A stretch of 64,000 nt of DNA from Lachnospiraceae bacterium. Its GTDB lineage: Bacteria > Bacillota > Clostridia > Lachnospirales > Lachnospiraceae. Position numbers and translations under genes: made by a program. Below are positions 1 to 7,604 of this stretch, piece by piece; position 1 is the first letter of the stretch, and each line of letters starts with the position of its first letter. Under the pieces are notes generated by a model. The model worked only from the letters and a program-made list of their open reading frames with translations, was not told the DNA's origin and made no database searches. The stretch spans positions 1-64,000 of the forward strand of contig JAFRWW010000057.1 of the NCBI GenBank assembly GCA_017441585.1, given 5' to 3'.

Positions 1-117
1 GGTAATGTCATCAGATTTCTTGCTCCTTTATGCATGACGGATGAGCAGATGGAAAAAGGATTGGAGATATACGAGACGGCCATTACAAAAGCCATGGACG
101 AATTGGGATTACTGTGA
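1..117 (+). CDS. C-terminal end of a class III (PLP) aminotransferase, cut by the window edge
   Basis: The reading frame is open from base 1 and ends with TGA at 115-117, giving 38 residues beginning GNVIRFLAPLCMTDEQ. This matches the C-terminal tail of 4-aminobutyrate/acetylornithine-type class III aminotransferases, where the segment N-x-I-R-x-x-P-L followed by T-x-E-x-x-x-x-x-x-x-I is typical. The catalytic lysine and most of the protein lie outside the window, so the substrate cannot be decided; a GabT-like enzyme is the closest impression. A strong terminator follows 29 bases after the stop, so this ends an upstream transcription unit. Confidence 0.7.
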   Translation, partial: GNVIRFLAPLCMTDEQMEKGLEIYETAITKAMDELGLL

Positions 118-145
118 AATGATTTTGTAAGATATGGGAATAAAG

Positions 146-177
146 GCGTTTCATCCTCGGGATGGAGCGCTTTTTTT
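146..177 (+). terminator. Intrinsic terminator after the aminotransferase
   Basis: The stem GCGTTTCATCC / GGATGGAGCGC (146-156 and 160-170, with a few mismatched or G-T pairs) closes over a 3-base loop and is followed by seven T. It separates the aminotransferase from the relQ operon and shows that an upstream in-frame ATG at 162, inside the hairpin, is not the relQ start. Confidence 0.8.
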
Positions 178-235
178 GTGTGAGTGTGCTAAGTTTTTAT
201 TTTGATCAAAGACCGGGACGGTACGTTATCGAAAG

Positions 236-264
236 TTGCCAAGGCCGGTGCGATAAGGTATACT
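236..264 (+). promoter_or_regulatory. Sigma-70-type promoter of the relQ operon
   Basis: TTGCCA (236-241), a 17-bp spacer and TATACT (259-264). Predicted transcription start is near 271, leaving a short leader with AGAGGGA (277-283) before the ATG at 294. Confidence 0.6.
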
Positions 265-293
265 ATGGATACTGTAAGAGGGAACAGAGAATT

Positions 294-911
294 ATGATGA
301 ACGAAGAACAGAAAATATATTTTGACGCGTATTCAAAGCAGATCGAAGATGTGCTGGACCTGGTGATGACCCGGCTCAAGGTCATGCTGGATGAGGTCAG
401 CAAGGACCCCGAGCAGGCGCCCTTCGAGCATCTCATATGCAGGATCAAAAGTGTGGAGAGCATTAAGGAAAAGCTCATCCAGAGGGGGTTACCCGATGAT
501 GTGGCATCCGCTGTCAAAAATCTGAATGATATAGTGGGCATCAGGGTAGTCACGCATTTTATCGGAGATATCTACAGCATACTGGATATGATATATGAGC
601 ATTCCTCCTGGGATGTGGTGCAGGTAAAGGATTATATAGCCACCCCCAAGGAAAACGGTTATCGCTCACTGCACGTCATTATCAGAGTGCCTTTTGAGAA
701 TTCCGATGAGGGCATGGGAGTGGAGCTGCAGCTACGGACCATTACCATGGACTGCTGGGCTGCACTGGAGCACAAGATCCGATATAAAAAACATGTGAAA
801 AATACGGCGCTGATCTCGGCAGAGCTGAAGCGCTGTGCCGATGAGATGGCTTCCACGGATCTCACCATGCAGACCATAAGAGATGTGTTAGCACAGACGG
901 AGAAATTATGA
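294..911 (+). CDS. relQ: Small alarmone synthetase, RelQ type (GTP pyrophosphokinase)
   Basis: A 205-residue protein that should transfer pyrophosphate from ATP to GTP/GDP, making (p)ppGpp in the cytoplasm. It has the RelA/SpoT synthetase domain only, with no HD hydrolase, TGS or ACT domain, matching RelQ length. Visible motifs are NDIVGIRVV near residue 77, KENGYRSLH near 119 and ELQLRT near 144 followed by EHKIRYK. I chose ATG 294 (ATG 297 also possible) because AGAGGGA lies about 10 bases upstream and the earlier in-frame ATG is inside a terminator. Its stop overlaps the next gene's start (ATGA), so synthesis is probably coupled to the two-component system downstream. Confidence 0.85.
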   Translation: MMNEEQKIYFDAYSKQIEDVLDLVMTRLKVMLDEVSKDPEQAPFEHLICRIKSVESIKEKLIQRGLPDDVASAVKNLNDIVGIRVVTHFIGDIYSILDMIYEHSSWDVVQVKDYIATPKENGYRSLHVIIRVPFENSDEGMGVELQLRTITMDCWAALEHKIRYKKHVKNTALISAELKRCADEMASTDLTMQTIRDVLAQTEKL

Positions 912-1570
912 AGATATTATATGCAGAGGATGAAAGATCCTTATCGATGGCGGTATCAGAGATATTAAAGATGAACGGTTATGAGGTCCACGCTGTGTAC
1001 GACGGGCAGGAGGCGCTGGATAACGTCCTCAAGAACAGCTATGACGCTGCTGTTTTTGACATTATGATGCCGAAGATGGACGGAGTCAGTGTCCTGGAGG
1101 AGATGCGCAAGGCGCAGATTTTTATACCGGTTATCCTGCTCACGGCCAAGGCTGAGGTGGAGGACAGGATCGCGGGACTACGCGCGGGTGCGGATGACTA
1201 TCTGGCCAAGCCTTTTTCCATGGGCGAGCTGGTGGCCAGGATCGACGCTCTGACACGTAGGAATAAAACTTATGTGGTCAAAAAAGTGAACGCCGGAAAT
1301 GTGGAGCTTGACTGTGAGAATAATCAGGTCAGCACTCCCATGGGCGGTCTGGTGCTCAGTGCAAAGGAAACGGCTCTTCTGGCTCATTTCATGCAGAATA
1401 TGGATGTGCTCATGGACGCCGAGAGGCTGCTGGGCGTGCTCAATACCGATGACGAGGATGAGATGGCTGTCACGCTGTACATAGCTTATCTGAAAAACAA
1501 GCTGAGACAGATCAGGGCGGACATAATCATAGAACAGAAAACAGATGAGTATAGGATGATCTTGAAATGA
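908..1570 (+). CDS. OmpR/PhoB-type response regulator
   Basis: A 220-residue response regulator. The receiver domain (about 1-120) shows the acidic pocket AEDE near residue 7, the phosphorylatable Asp in FDIMMPKMDG, the Thr in LLTAK and the Lys in AKPFS. The C-terminal part (about 128-220) is a divergent winged helix of OmpR type; the recognition-helix region reads VTLYIAYLKNKLRQI, and the usual final GxGY is replaced by DEYRMILK. The start overlaps relQ by four bases and the stop overlaps the kinase gene by four bases, so all three are likely one operon. The genes it controls are not visible. Confidence 0.85.
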   Translation: MKILYAEDERSLSMAVSEILKMNGYEVHAVYDGQEALDNVLKNSYDAAVFDIMMPKMDGVSVLEEMRKAQIFIPVILLTAKAEVEDRIAGLRAGADDYLAKPFSMGELVARIDALTRRNKTYVVKKVNAGNVELDCENNQVSTPMGGLVLSAKETALLAHFMQNMDVLMDAERLLGVLNTDDEDEMAVTLYIAYLKNKLRQIRADIIIEQKTDEYRMILK

Positions 1571-2805
1571 AAAAGCTCAGGTTAAAACTGATAGAGGTGG
1601 CCTTTGCCTCGTCCGTCATAGTTTTTCTGGCCATGGCACTGGGGCTGTATTCATCGCTGATTTCTTATTATGCGAATCAGGCGGATGCCATTACGAGCTT
1701 CATCAGTTACAACGGTGGAAAGCTTCCGGAAACCAGTGAGTTTTCCGTGGAGGAATTCGAAGATGATACAAGGTATAATATCAGCCTGAATGACGAATCT
1801 GCTTTCAGGATGCGCTACTTTATCGTCTACCTGGATGAAAACGATGAGATCAGGGCGACACTGACGGATCACATCGCTTCGGTGGACTCAGGTACGGCCA
1901 GGACCTTTGCTTCGGCGGTTCTGCTCTTCGGAAAGAAAGTGGGATATTATCTGGAGTACAGATACCGTGTGGTGGAGGATCCGGTGAAAAATGACAGATA
2001 CATTATCTTTCTGGACTGTCATGATACACTGTATGCGCAGAGGAATCTGCTGGCCAGGATCGTTCTGGTCACACTCCTTTTTGCACTTGCGGTTATGCTG
2101 GTATTTGCGGTTTTCTCCAAAAAGATACTGGAACCCTTTGAGCGCAACCAGCGTATGCAGAAGCAGTTCATCACGGACGCCAGCCATGAGCTGAAAACAC
2201 CGCTGGCTGTGATCGAGGCCAACGCTGAGGTTTTGAAATATAAGAGTGGCGACAATGAATGGATAAAAAATATCACCTCACAGACTGACAGGATGGCAAA
2301 GCTCATCAACCAGCTTCTGATACTGGCGCGCATGGAGGAGATGGGGGATAATTTTGAAAAGGAAAACGTGGATATGTCGGAGCTGGTGGAAGGCGTGATC
2401 TCGAGGTTTACCGAGGTCTTCGATCAGAAAAATGTCTCCCTTGAAAAAAATATAACGCCGGGTATGGTCTTTTCGGTAAACAGGAGTCAGATGGAAAACC
2501 TGTGCGATATCCTGATCGAAAACGCTTCCAAATATGTGGATGAAAACGGAACCGTAGAGGTGGGACTCACATCAGTGGGCGGCAAAAAACTGATGATGAC
2601 TGTCAGCAACACCTGCGTCGGTCAGGAAAATATGGATTGCGAAAAGATATTTGAGAGATTCTATCGTACCGACGAATCCCGCACTTCTTCTACCGGCGGC
2701 CATGGCATCGGCCTTTCGATCGCCAGGCGTATCGCCGAGCAGCATAAGGGCACCGTCACCGCCGCTTCAAAGGATGGGAAGGTCACATTTACGGTGAGGC
2801 TGTAG
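1567..2805 (+). CDS. Membrane sensor histidine kinase
   Basis: A 412-residue kinase paired with the response regulator it overlaps. TM1 is at about residues 9-31, an extracytoplasmic sensor of about 130 residues follows, and TM2 is at about 164-186. The dimerisation box carries the phosphoacceptor His near residue 207 in DASHELKTPLAV. The ATPase domain shows the N box (DILIENASKYV) and G box (GGHGIGLSIARRIAEQH). No convincing HAMP domain is seen between TM2 and the His box, only a short linker. The sensor domain is not recognised, so the signal is unknown. Confidence 0.88.
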   Translation: MKKLRLKLIEVAFASSVIVFLAMALGLYSSLISYYANQADAITSFISYNGGKLPETSEFSVEEFEDDTRYNISLNDESAFRMRYFIVYLDENDEIRATLTDHIASVDSGTARTFASAVLLFGKKVGYYLEYRYRVVEDPVKNDRYIIFLDCHDTLYAQRNLLARIVLVTLLFALAVMLVFAVFSKKILEPFERNQRMQKQFITDASHELKTPLAVIEANAEVLKYKSGDNEWIKNITSQTDRMAKLINQLLILARMEEMGDNFEKENVDMSELVEGVISRFTEVFDQKNVSLEKNITPGMVFSVNRSQMENLCDILIENASKYVDENGTVEVGLTSVGGKKLMMTVSNTCVGQENMDCEKIFERFYRTDESRTSSTGGHGIGLSIARRIAEQHKGTVTAASKDGKVTFTVRL

Positions 2806-2829
2806 TATCTGACGCAGAGGAGTTATTAT

Positions 2830-2857
2830 AGAATCAGATGATGATTCTTGATATAAT
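2830..2857 (+). promoter_or_regulatory. Inverted repeat and -10 box upstream of rubrerythrin
   Basis: A perfect 7-bp inverted repeat, AGAATCA-GATGA-TGATTCT (2830-2848), is followed by TATAAT (2852-2857). There is no good -35 hexamer at the usual spacing, and the repeat occupies that region, so it may be an operator or activator site. It does not match the PerR box consensus well. It could also act as a weak hairpin at the end of the upstream operon, but no T tract follows. Confidence 0.4.
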
Positions 2858-2897
2858 ACCAGTTACAGTATTAATTTCAATCAGGAGGTGACATGAC

Positions 2898-3437
2898 ATG
2901 AGTAACAAGTATGCAGGAACACAGACAGAAAAGAATCTTGAGGCGGCTTTTGCGGGTGAATCCCAGGCCAGGAATAAGTACACCTATTTTGCATCAAAGG
3001 CAAAGAAGGAAGGCTTCGAGCAGATAGCGGCGCTGTTTCTGAAGACGGCGGACAATGAGAAGGAGCACGCTAAGCTGTGGTTCAAGGAGCTGAACGGTAT
3101 CGGTGATACAGCGGCTAATCTGGAGGCTGCGGCAGACGGCGAGAATTATGAGTGGACAGATATGTATGAGGGCTTCGCAAAGACAGCCGAGGAGGAAGGC
3201 TTCCCCGAGCTTGCCGCAAAGTTCCGTCTGGTGGCAGCCATAGAAAAGCATCATGAGGAGAGATATCGCGCTCTGCTCAAGAATGTGCAGATGGCTGAGG
3301 TATTTGCAAAGAGCGAGGTTAAAGTATGGGAGTGCCGCAACTGCGGTCATATCGTAGTGGGCGAAAAGGCTCCCGAGATCTGCCCCACCTGCGCACATCC
3401 CCAGGCATATTTTGAGGTGAATGCAGAGAATTATTGA
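2898..3437 (+). CDS. rbr: Rubrerythrin
   Basis: A 179-residue non-haem iron protein that reduces hydrogen peroxide in anaerobes using electrons from rubredoxin or NADH oxidoreductases. The N-terminal four-helix ferritin-like domain (about 1-135) carries metal-ligand motifs including [22 protein letters not shown] and EKHHEERY. The C-terminal rubredoxin-like domain (about 141-179) shows CRNCG and CPTC pairs. The start is set by AGGAGGTGA upstream. It stands alone between the two-component operon and a YbjQ gene and probably serves oxidative-stress defence. Confidence 0.95.
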   Translation: MSNKYAGTQTEKNLEAAFAGESQARNKYTYFASKAKKEGFEQIAALFLKTADNEKEHAKLWFKELNGIGDTAANLEAAADGENYEWTDMYEGFAKTAEEEGFPELAAKFRLVAAIEKHHEERYRALLKNVQMAEVFAKSEVKVWECRNCGHIVVGEKAPEICPTCAHPQAYFEVNAENY

Positions 3438-3484
3438 GTATGTGTGTAAGGAACGTCTGAAAGAAACAGATGGAGGTTAAGAGA

Positions 3485-3796
3485 ATGGTATTGGTAAATA
3501 CTGATTATATCAGCGGTAAAAACCTGGAAATGCTGGGCCTGGTCAAGGGCAGCACGATCCAGTCCAAAGATATGGTGAGGGATTTTTCCCAGGCGCTCAA
3601 GACCATGGTGGGCGGCGAACTCAAGGCTTACAATGAGATGATGAATGAGGCGAGAGCCCTGGCTACAAAGCGTATGGTGGCGGAGGCAGAGGCGCTTGGC
3701 GCGGACGCCATCGTCAATATCAGATATTCTTCTTCTGCAGTCATGCAGGGCGCCGCAGAGGTCATAGCCTACGGCACAGCGGTGAAATTTGTATAG
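3485..3796 (+). CDS. YbjQ/UPF0145 family protein
   Basis: A 103-residue protein of the YbjQ (UPF0145) family, whose members form oligomeric rings and have no firmly known biochemical role. Typical features are the start MVLVNTDYISG, the central GGELKAYNEMMNEAR, and the C-terminal ADAIVNIRYSSS with EVIAYGTAV. An in-frame ATG at 3470 exists, but GGAGG at 3472-3476 lies seven to eight bases before ATG 3485, so 3485 is preferred. It lies 47 bases after the rubrerythrin stop and may be cotranscribed with it. Confidence 0.8.
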   Translation: MVLVNTDYISGKNLEMLGLVKGSTIQSKDMVRDFSQALKTMVGGELKAYNEMMNEARALATKRMVAEAEALGADAIVNIRYSSSAVMQGAAEVIAYGTAVKFV

Positions 3797-3821
3797 TTTA
3801 GTTTTAGAATAAAATGGTTTA

Positions 3822-3868
3822 TTTACAATATCCCCCTACAGTGGTATAGTGATTATAACTGTAGGGGG
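3822..3868 (+). promoter_or_regulatory. Promoter with a straddling 11-bp inverted repeat (candidate operator)
   Basis: TTTACA (3822-3827), a 17-bp spacer and TATAGT (3845-3850) form a good promoter. A perfect inverted repeat flanks the -10 box: CCCCCTACAGT at 3832-3842 and ACTGTAGGGGG at 3858-3868, about 26 bp centre to centre. The right arm also supplies the GGGGG ribosome binding site. The predicted start of transcription is near 3857, so the left arm is not transcribed and the repeat is more likely a DNA operator than an RNA hairpin. Confidence 0.65.
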
Positions 3869-3875
3869 TATTATT

Positions 3876-4547
3876 ATGCGAATATATCATGGTTCGAAAT
3901 ACATAATAGAGAAGCCGGAATATGGCAAAGGAAAGAAGAATAATGATTATGGTCAGGGATTTTATTGTACGGAAGATATCGATCTGGCCAGAGAGTGGGC
4001 TGTTGATAAGGACAGGGACGGATATGTTAACAGTTATGATATCGAATCATCTTCTTTTAAGATACTGCGTCTTAATTCACCGGATTTTTGTGTCCTTCAT
4101 TGGATAACGATCCTGCTTAACAATCGCAGGTTTGAGTTGGAATCTCCGGTTTCCAGAGAAGCGTTTAAATATCTTTCTCAGAATTTTATGCCTGATCTGA
4201 CAGGAGTAGATATCATAATCGGATACAGGGCGGATGACAGTTATTTTTCATTTGCCCAGGATTTTGTAAATGGAGTCATTTCTGTATCACAGCTTAATAA
4301 AGCCATGCATATGGGAAACCTGGGAGAGCAGATTTTTATTCGGAGCAGGAAAGCGTTCAGCGTCATCAGGTATTTGGGAAGTGAGAGAGTATCTGCAAGT
4401 GAATGGTATGATAGAAAAAAGGTCAGAGAGCATTTGGCCAGAAAGGAATATGGCAGGTTAAATAAAGAAGTGTATGTTAAGGGTGAACTGTATATGATCC
4501 GTATACTTGATGAGGAGGTGAGACCTGATGATCCGCGCTTACAATGA
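3876..4547 (+). CDS. DUF3990 family protein, predicted ADP-ribosyltransferase-like toxin
   Basis: A 223-residue protein whose first residues MRIYHGSK, followed by DYGQGFYCT and later GEQIFIRS, fit the DUF3990 family. That family has been placed among ADP-ribosyltransferase folds; the His, Tyr and Glu/Gln of these segments would line the NAD site. ATG 3876 follows GGGGG with seven bases spacing. It overlaps by 20 bases with a downstream gene carrying a C-terminal HTH, and an inverted repeat straddles the shared promoter. This is the layout of an autoregulated toxin-antitoxin pair. Activity, target and toxicity are inferences. Confidence 0.65.
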   Translation: MRIYHGSKYIIEKPEYGKGKKNNDYGQGFYCTEDIDLAREWAVDKDRDGYVNSYDIESSSFKILRLNSPDFCVLHWITILLNNRRFELESPVSREAFKYLSQNFMPDLTGVDIIIGYRADDSYFSFAQDFVNGVISVSQLNKAMHMGNLGEQIFIRSRKAFSVIRYLGSERVSASEWYDRKKVREHLARKEYGRLNKEVYVKGELYMIRILDEEVRPDDPRLQ

Positions 4548-5166
4548 ATGGTATCTTTCAGATGCAAGAAGGTGTCTGGCGAATAGTCTTGATTATGCGG
4601 TATACAGTCTGGGAATCGGCTTATCTGAATATTATGATATGTTTATAGAAAGTGATGTCTGTACACGCTTTGAAAAAGGTGATCCGTTCATTGTATCCGG
4701 TAAGTCGGGAGTAGAGCTTGCACTTATGATCGTTTCGCAGTACAGAGGTGAGCAGGATTATATGGAACGGGTATATCATGATGGAAAGAGCCGCGAATAC
4801 TGGGCAGGTTGGGCTCTTGCTTTTCATCAGTGGTATACTGCATGTACATTGAGACAACTAAATAACGAGATTCCGATCGAGACCATTCTGGATATGTATG
4901 ATAAGTATCACGAGATGGACATAATGCATTTTGTAGACCGGATCATTGAAATGAGGCGTGAGAGAAGACTTACTACTTATCTTAAAAAACTTCGGGAATT
5001 TAAAGGATTCAGTCAGAGTGAATTAGCAGCGATGACGGGAATACCGCTAAAGACGTTACAGCACTATGAACAGGGAGATAAACAGTTGAATAAAGCTAAT
5101 GTGATGTATGTTCTTACTCTGGCACGTGTTCTTGATTGTAACCCGGAGGTATTGATCGAGAGTTGA
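4528..5166 (+). CDS. HTH protein paired with the DUF3990 gene (predicted antitoxin/autoregulator)
   Basis: A 212-residue protein. The N-terminal part (about 1-75, including LDYAVYSLG, DMFIESDVCTRFEKGDP and SGKSGVELA) resembles the DUF3791 proteins that often neighbour DUF3990 genes. The C-terminal part (about 150-212) is an XRE-type HTH with LKKLREFKGFSQSELAAMTG and LKTLQHYEQG. The start is supported by GAGGAGGTGAG upstream and lies inside the end of the DUF3990 gene, implying translational coupling. The HTH is a natural candidate for binding the inverted repeat at 3832-3868. Confidence 0.65.
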   Translation: MIRAYNEWYLSDARRCLANSLDYAVYSLGIGLSEYYDMFIESDVCTRFEKGDPFIVSGKSGVELALMIVSQYRGEQDYMERVYHDGKSREYWAGWALAFHQWYTACTLRQLNNEIPIETILDMYDKYHEMDIMHFVDRIIEMRRERRLTTYLKKLREFKGFSQSELAAMTGIPLKTLQHYEQGDKQLNKANVMYVLTLARVLDCNPEVLIES

Positions 5167-5226
5167 TAGATGAAAAAAGTGTACATGTGTACTTTGTGGA
5201 TTTAGAAGAATTGGGAGAAGAATAAA

Positions 5227-5451
5227 ATGGATGAACATGGAAAAAAGAAGATAGCGCCTGTCATTATCACTGTGGTTGTGGTCATATATTATTTGGCTTA
5301 TTTTGGTTTTATGATAACTATGCTTCCCATGTATTTAAAGTTCTTGCTTGGCATCGTACCTCTTGCGGTGGCGGGAGGTATGATCTATGTGTGCATAGAG
5401 CGCCTGAAGGAAATAGATGATGGGGAAGAAGATGATATCAGTAAATACTGA
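5227..5451 (+). CDS. Small two-helix membrane protein, unknown function
   Basis: A 74-residue protein with two hydrophobic helices at about residues 10-32 and 36-56, a basic N-terminus (HGKKK) and an acidic tail (EIDDGEEDDISKY). Its stop overlaps the region just before the hydrolase gene (TGATG), so the two are probably cotranscribed. I do not recognise a named family; similar short membrane proteins are common in Lachnospiraceae. Confidence 0.6.
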   Translation: MDEHGKKKIAPVIITVVVVIYYLAYFGFMITMLPMYLKFLLGIVPLAVAGGMIYVCIERLKEIDDGEEDDISKY

Positions 5452-5462
5452 TGGGGTGTGAA

Positions 5463-6089
5463 ATGAACGTATATGAATTCGGAAACCCTCGTGCGCAGAC
5501 CATTCTGATCCAGCCGGTAGACGATCATGAGCTGTCACTTATTGAAAAAGAGATAAAAGCAATAAGGAATCTTTCCGAAAAAGATTTTCAGTTTATCGCC
5601 GTCAAAATAGAAAACTGGAATTATGATCTTTCTCCCTGGAAATCTCCGGCAGTATTCGGTAAGGAAGACTTTGGTGATGGCGCAGATAAAACTCTGGAAG
5701 AGATAATAAAGATCTGTACGCAGCCGGATAAAACATATATCATCGGCGGCTATTCCCTGGCGGCCCTGTTCTCCATCTGGGCAGCATATCGTACAGATAG
5801 TTTTAAGGCTGTCGCGGCAGCATCGCCATCATTATGGTTTTCGGGTTTTATTGATTTCATGGAGAATAATGAGATAAGGTCCGGAACGGTTTATTTGAGC
5901 CTTGGAGATAAAGAGGCAAAGACCAAAAATCCGGTAATGGCAACTGTGGTTGATAACGCCAGGAAGGCCTATGAACTATTGAAGGCAAAAGGTGTGAATA
6001 CCACCTTTGAGTGGAATCAGGGCAATCATTTTAAAGATGTGGATATCAGAACCGCAAAGGCATTTGCGTGGGCGCTTAATTTATTATAA
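5463..6089 (+). CDS. Alpha/beta hydrolase (esterase-like)
   Basis: A 208-residue single-domain hydrolase. The nucleophile elbow is visible as GGYSLAAL (G-x-S-x-x) near residue 97, an oxyanion/strand segment ASPSLWF follows, and the likely catalytic His lies in GNHFKD near the C-terminus; an Asp in GDKEAK may complete the triad. No signal peptide is seen, so it should be cytoplasmic. ATG 5463 is chosen over 5451 because GGGGTG lies just upstream. The substrate is not predictable. It sits between a small membrane protein gene and the MntP-ZIP fusion gene, 17 bases from the latter. Confidence 0.7.
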   Translation: MNVYEFGNPRAQTILIQPVDDHELSLIEKEIKAIRNLSEKDFQFIAVKIENWNYDLSPWKSPAVFGKEDFGDGADKTLEEIIKICTQPDKTYIIGGYSLAALFSIWAAYRTDSFKAVAAASPSLWFSGFIDFMENNEIRSGTVYLSLGDKEAKTKNPVMATVVDNARKAYELLKAKGVNTTFEWNQGNHFKDVDIRTAKAFAWALNLL

Positions 6090-6106
6090 TGCAGTAAGGG
6101 ATTGTT

Positions 6107-7468
6107 ATGGGTTTAATTGAATTGTTACTTCTTGGCATTGGTCTTTCCATGGATGCCTTTGCGGTATCAATATGTAAAGGAATAGAAACCAAAAAGGCCG
6201 AATTTAAACAGGTAATGCTGTGCGGTGTGTGGTTTGGTTTTTTTCAGGGACTGATGCCAATGATCGGATATGTTCTTGGATCCAGGCTTGAATTTATTAT
6301 TAACAAGGTGGCGCCATGGCTGGCTTTCACCCTTCTTTCCATCATCGGAGTAAATATGCTGAGAGAGGCGTTTTCTTCAGAGGAAGAGGAAACCAGGGCA
6401 GGTTTTGATGTAAAGTCGATGTTTATTTTGGCAGTCGCTACGTCGATTGATGCGCTGGCAGTCGGGATCACATTTGTGGCTGTTCCGGTTACGTTGGTTA
6501 AGGCTTCGGCACTGATAAATACTGTGATTGGATGTATGATCATTATGGCCACGACATTTGTTTTTTCATCATTTGGAGTTAAGATAGGAAATGTTTTTGG
6601 AACGAGGTTTAAATCTGGAGCAGAAGCGGCCGGAGGTTTTGTCCTTATCTTCATTGGGCTTAAAATTTTACTGGAGCATATCGGAGTTCCGGAATTTATG
6701 GACCATGGAGATGTTATGTTTGGATTACTTATCCCGTTCGTTGGAACTGTGCTTGGCGCTGCACTTGTATTCGTTTCAGACCGAGAGATAAAAGAATCAT
6801 TCAAACTGATCATGATGGGTATGTCCGGCGGTATTATGATGGCATGCTCTATGTGGACGTTGTTATATCCGTCAATCCTTAAGGGAAGGGTAGTGACAGC
6901 CGCCGCCGGTTTTGCCATGGGAATCGGATTTCAGTATTTACTTGATAAGGTCGTGCCACATGCTCACGTTTTTACAAAAGCGGAAGAAGGACCAGACAGT
7001 AGTTTGAATTATTCGTTTAAAGTGATGCTCTCCGAAGTGATCCATCACATTCCAGAGGGAATGGCTGTTGGAATCATGTTTGCCGGAGCGCTTAACGGAG
7101 CGGAAGAAGTATCTTTGACTGCGGCTTTTGCACTGACAATCGGCATTGCAGTACAGAATATTCCGGAGGGGGTCTTTGTCTCAAATCCGATCAGAACCGG
7201 TGGAGAGGAAAAGAGCAAGTCGTTTCTTATGGGGGTAGTATCAGGTGTTGTTGAGCCGCTTCTTGGAATTTTGATGATCATCATTTTGACTGCGTTTCCC
7301 GGAATCTTGTTGTTTGTAATGTCGCTAACGGCCGGAGCGATCGCATTCCTTGTACTTGAAGAAAACATACCGTCAATGCACACCGGAGAGCATTCGGATA
7401 AGGGAACCATTACGTTCATGCTGTTCTTTTGCCTGATGATGGTCATCACATTTTTTACTGCAGGATAA
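6107..7468 (+). CDS. MntP-ZIP fusion: two metal-transporter domains in one protein
   Basis: A 453-residue polytopic membrane protein in a single uninterrupted frame. Residues 1 to about 190 are a complete MntP (manganese efflux) domain, with GLSMDAFAVS (Asp16) and ATSIDALAVG (Asp near 115). Residues about 200-453 are a complete ZIP domain of GufA/ZupT type, with HHIPEGMAVG near 313 and QNIPEGVFV near 350, the paired metal-site motifs of TM4 and TM5, and VEPLLG further on. MntP proteins export Mn(II), whereas most ZIP proteins import divalent metals, so the fusion joins opposite activities. TAAGGGA precedes the ATG. The metal and the direction of each half are inferred. Confidence 0.85.
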   Translation: MGLIELLLLGIGLSMDAFAVSICKGIETKKAEFKQVMLCGVWFGFFQGLMPMIGYVLGSRLEFIINKVAPWLAFTLLSIIGVNMLREAFSSEEEETRAGFDVKSMFILAVATSIDALAVGITFVAVPVTLVKASALINTVIGCMIIMATTFVFSSFGVKIGNVFGTRFKSGAEAAGGFVLIFIGLKILLEHIGVPEFMDHGDVMFGLLIPFVGTVLGAALVFVSDREIKESFKLIMMGMSGGIMMACSMWTLLYPSILKGRVVTAAAGFAMGIGFQYLLDKVVPHAHVFTKAEEGPDSSLNYSFKVMLSEVIHHIPEGMAVGIMFAGALNGAEEVSLTAAFALTIGIAVQNIPEGVFVSNPIRTGGEEKSKSFLMGVVSGVVEPLLGILMIIILTAFPGILLFVMSLTAGAIAFLVLEENIPSMHTGEHSDKGTITFMLFFCLMMVITFFTAG

Positions 7469-7499
7469 CCGGTTATCAATATTTAGTGGCAGGAGTAAT

Positions 7500-7604
7500 A
7501 GTATTAAATACTGAGAAAAGACTGTGTACATGCTGCATGGAAGAACATGAAGTTAAAACAGTTCAAATGAAAGTACAGATGACTTTTAAAAATCGTAAAG
7601 TTGA
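7500..7604 (+). pseudogene. Copied 5' fragment of the Panacea antitoxin gene
   Basis: These 105 bases match 8727-8831, the start of the antitoxin gene at 8716, with only scattered substitutions. Both encode CTCCMEEHEVKTVQM and continue similarly until a sharp end of similarity near 7604. There is no intact start codon arrangement and no continuation, so it is a remnant of a second antitoxin copy or a partial duplication. A reading frame runs through it to about 7725 but its remaining sequence is the antisense of a hipA remnant. Confidence 0.75.

Noticed and set aside
162..293. N-terminal extension of relQ from ATG 162
   Set aside because: It starts inside a terminator hairpin and crosses the promoter; RelQ length and the ribosome site favour 294.
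3832..3868. RNA hairpin hiding the ribosome site of the DUF3990 gene
   Set aside because: The left arm lies between -35 and -10 and would not be transcribed from the visible promoter.
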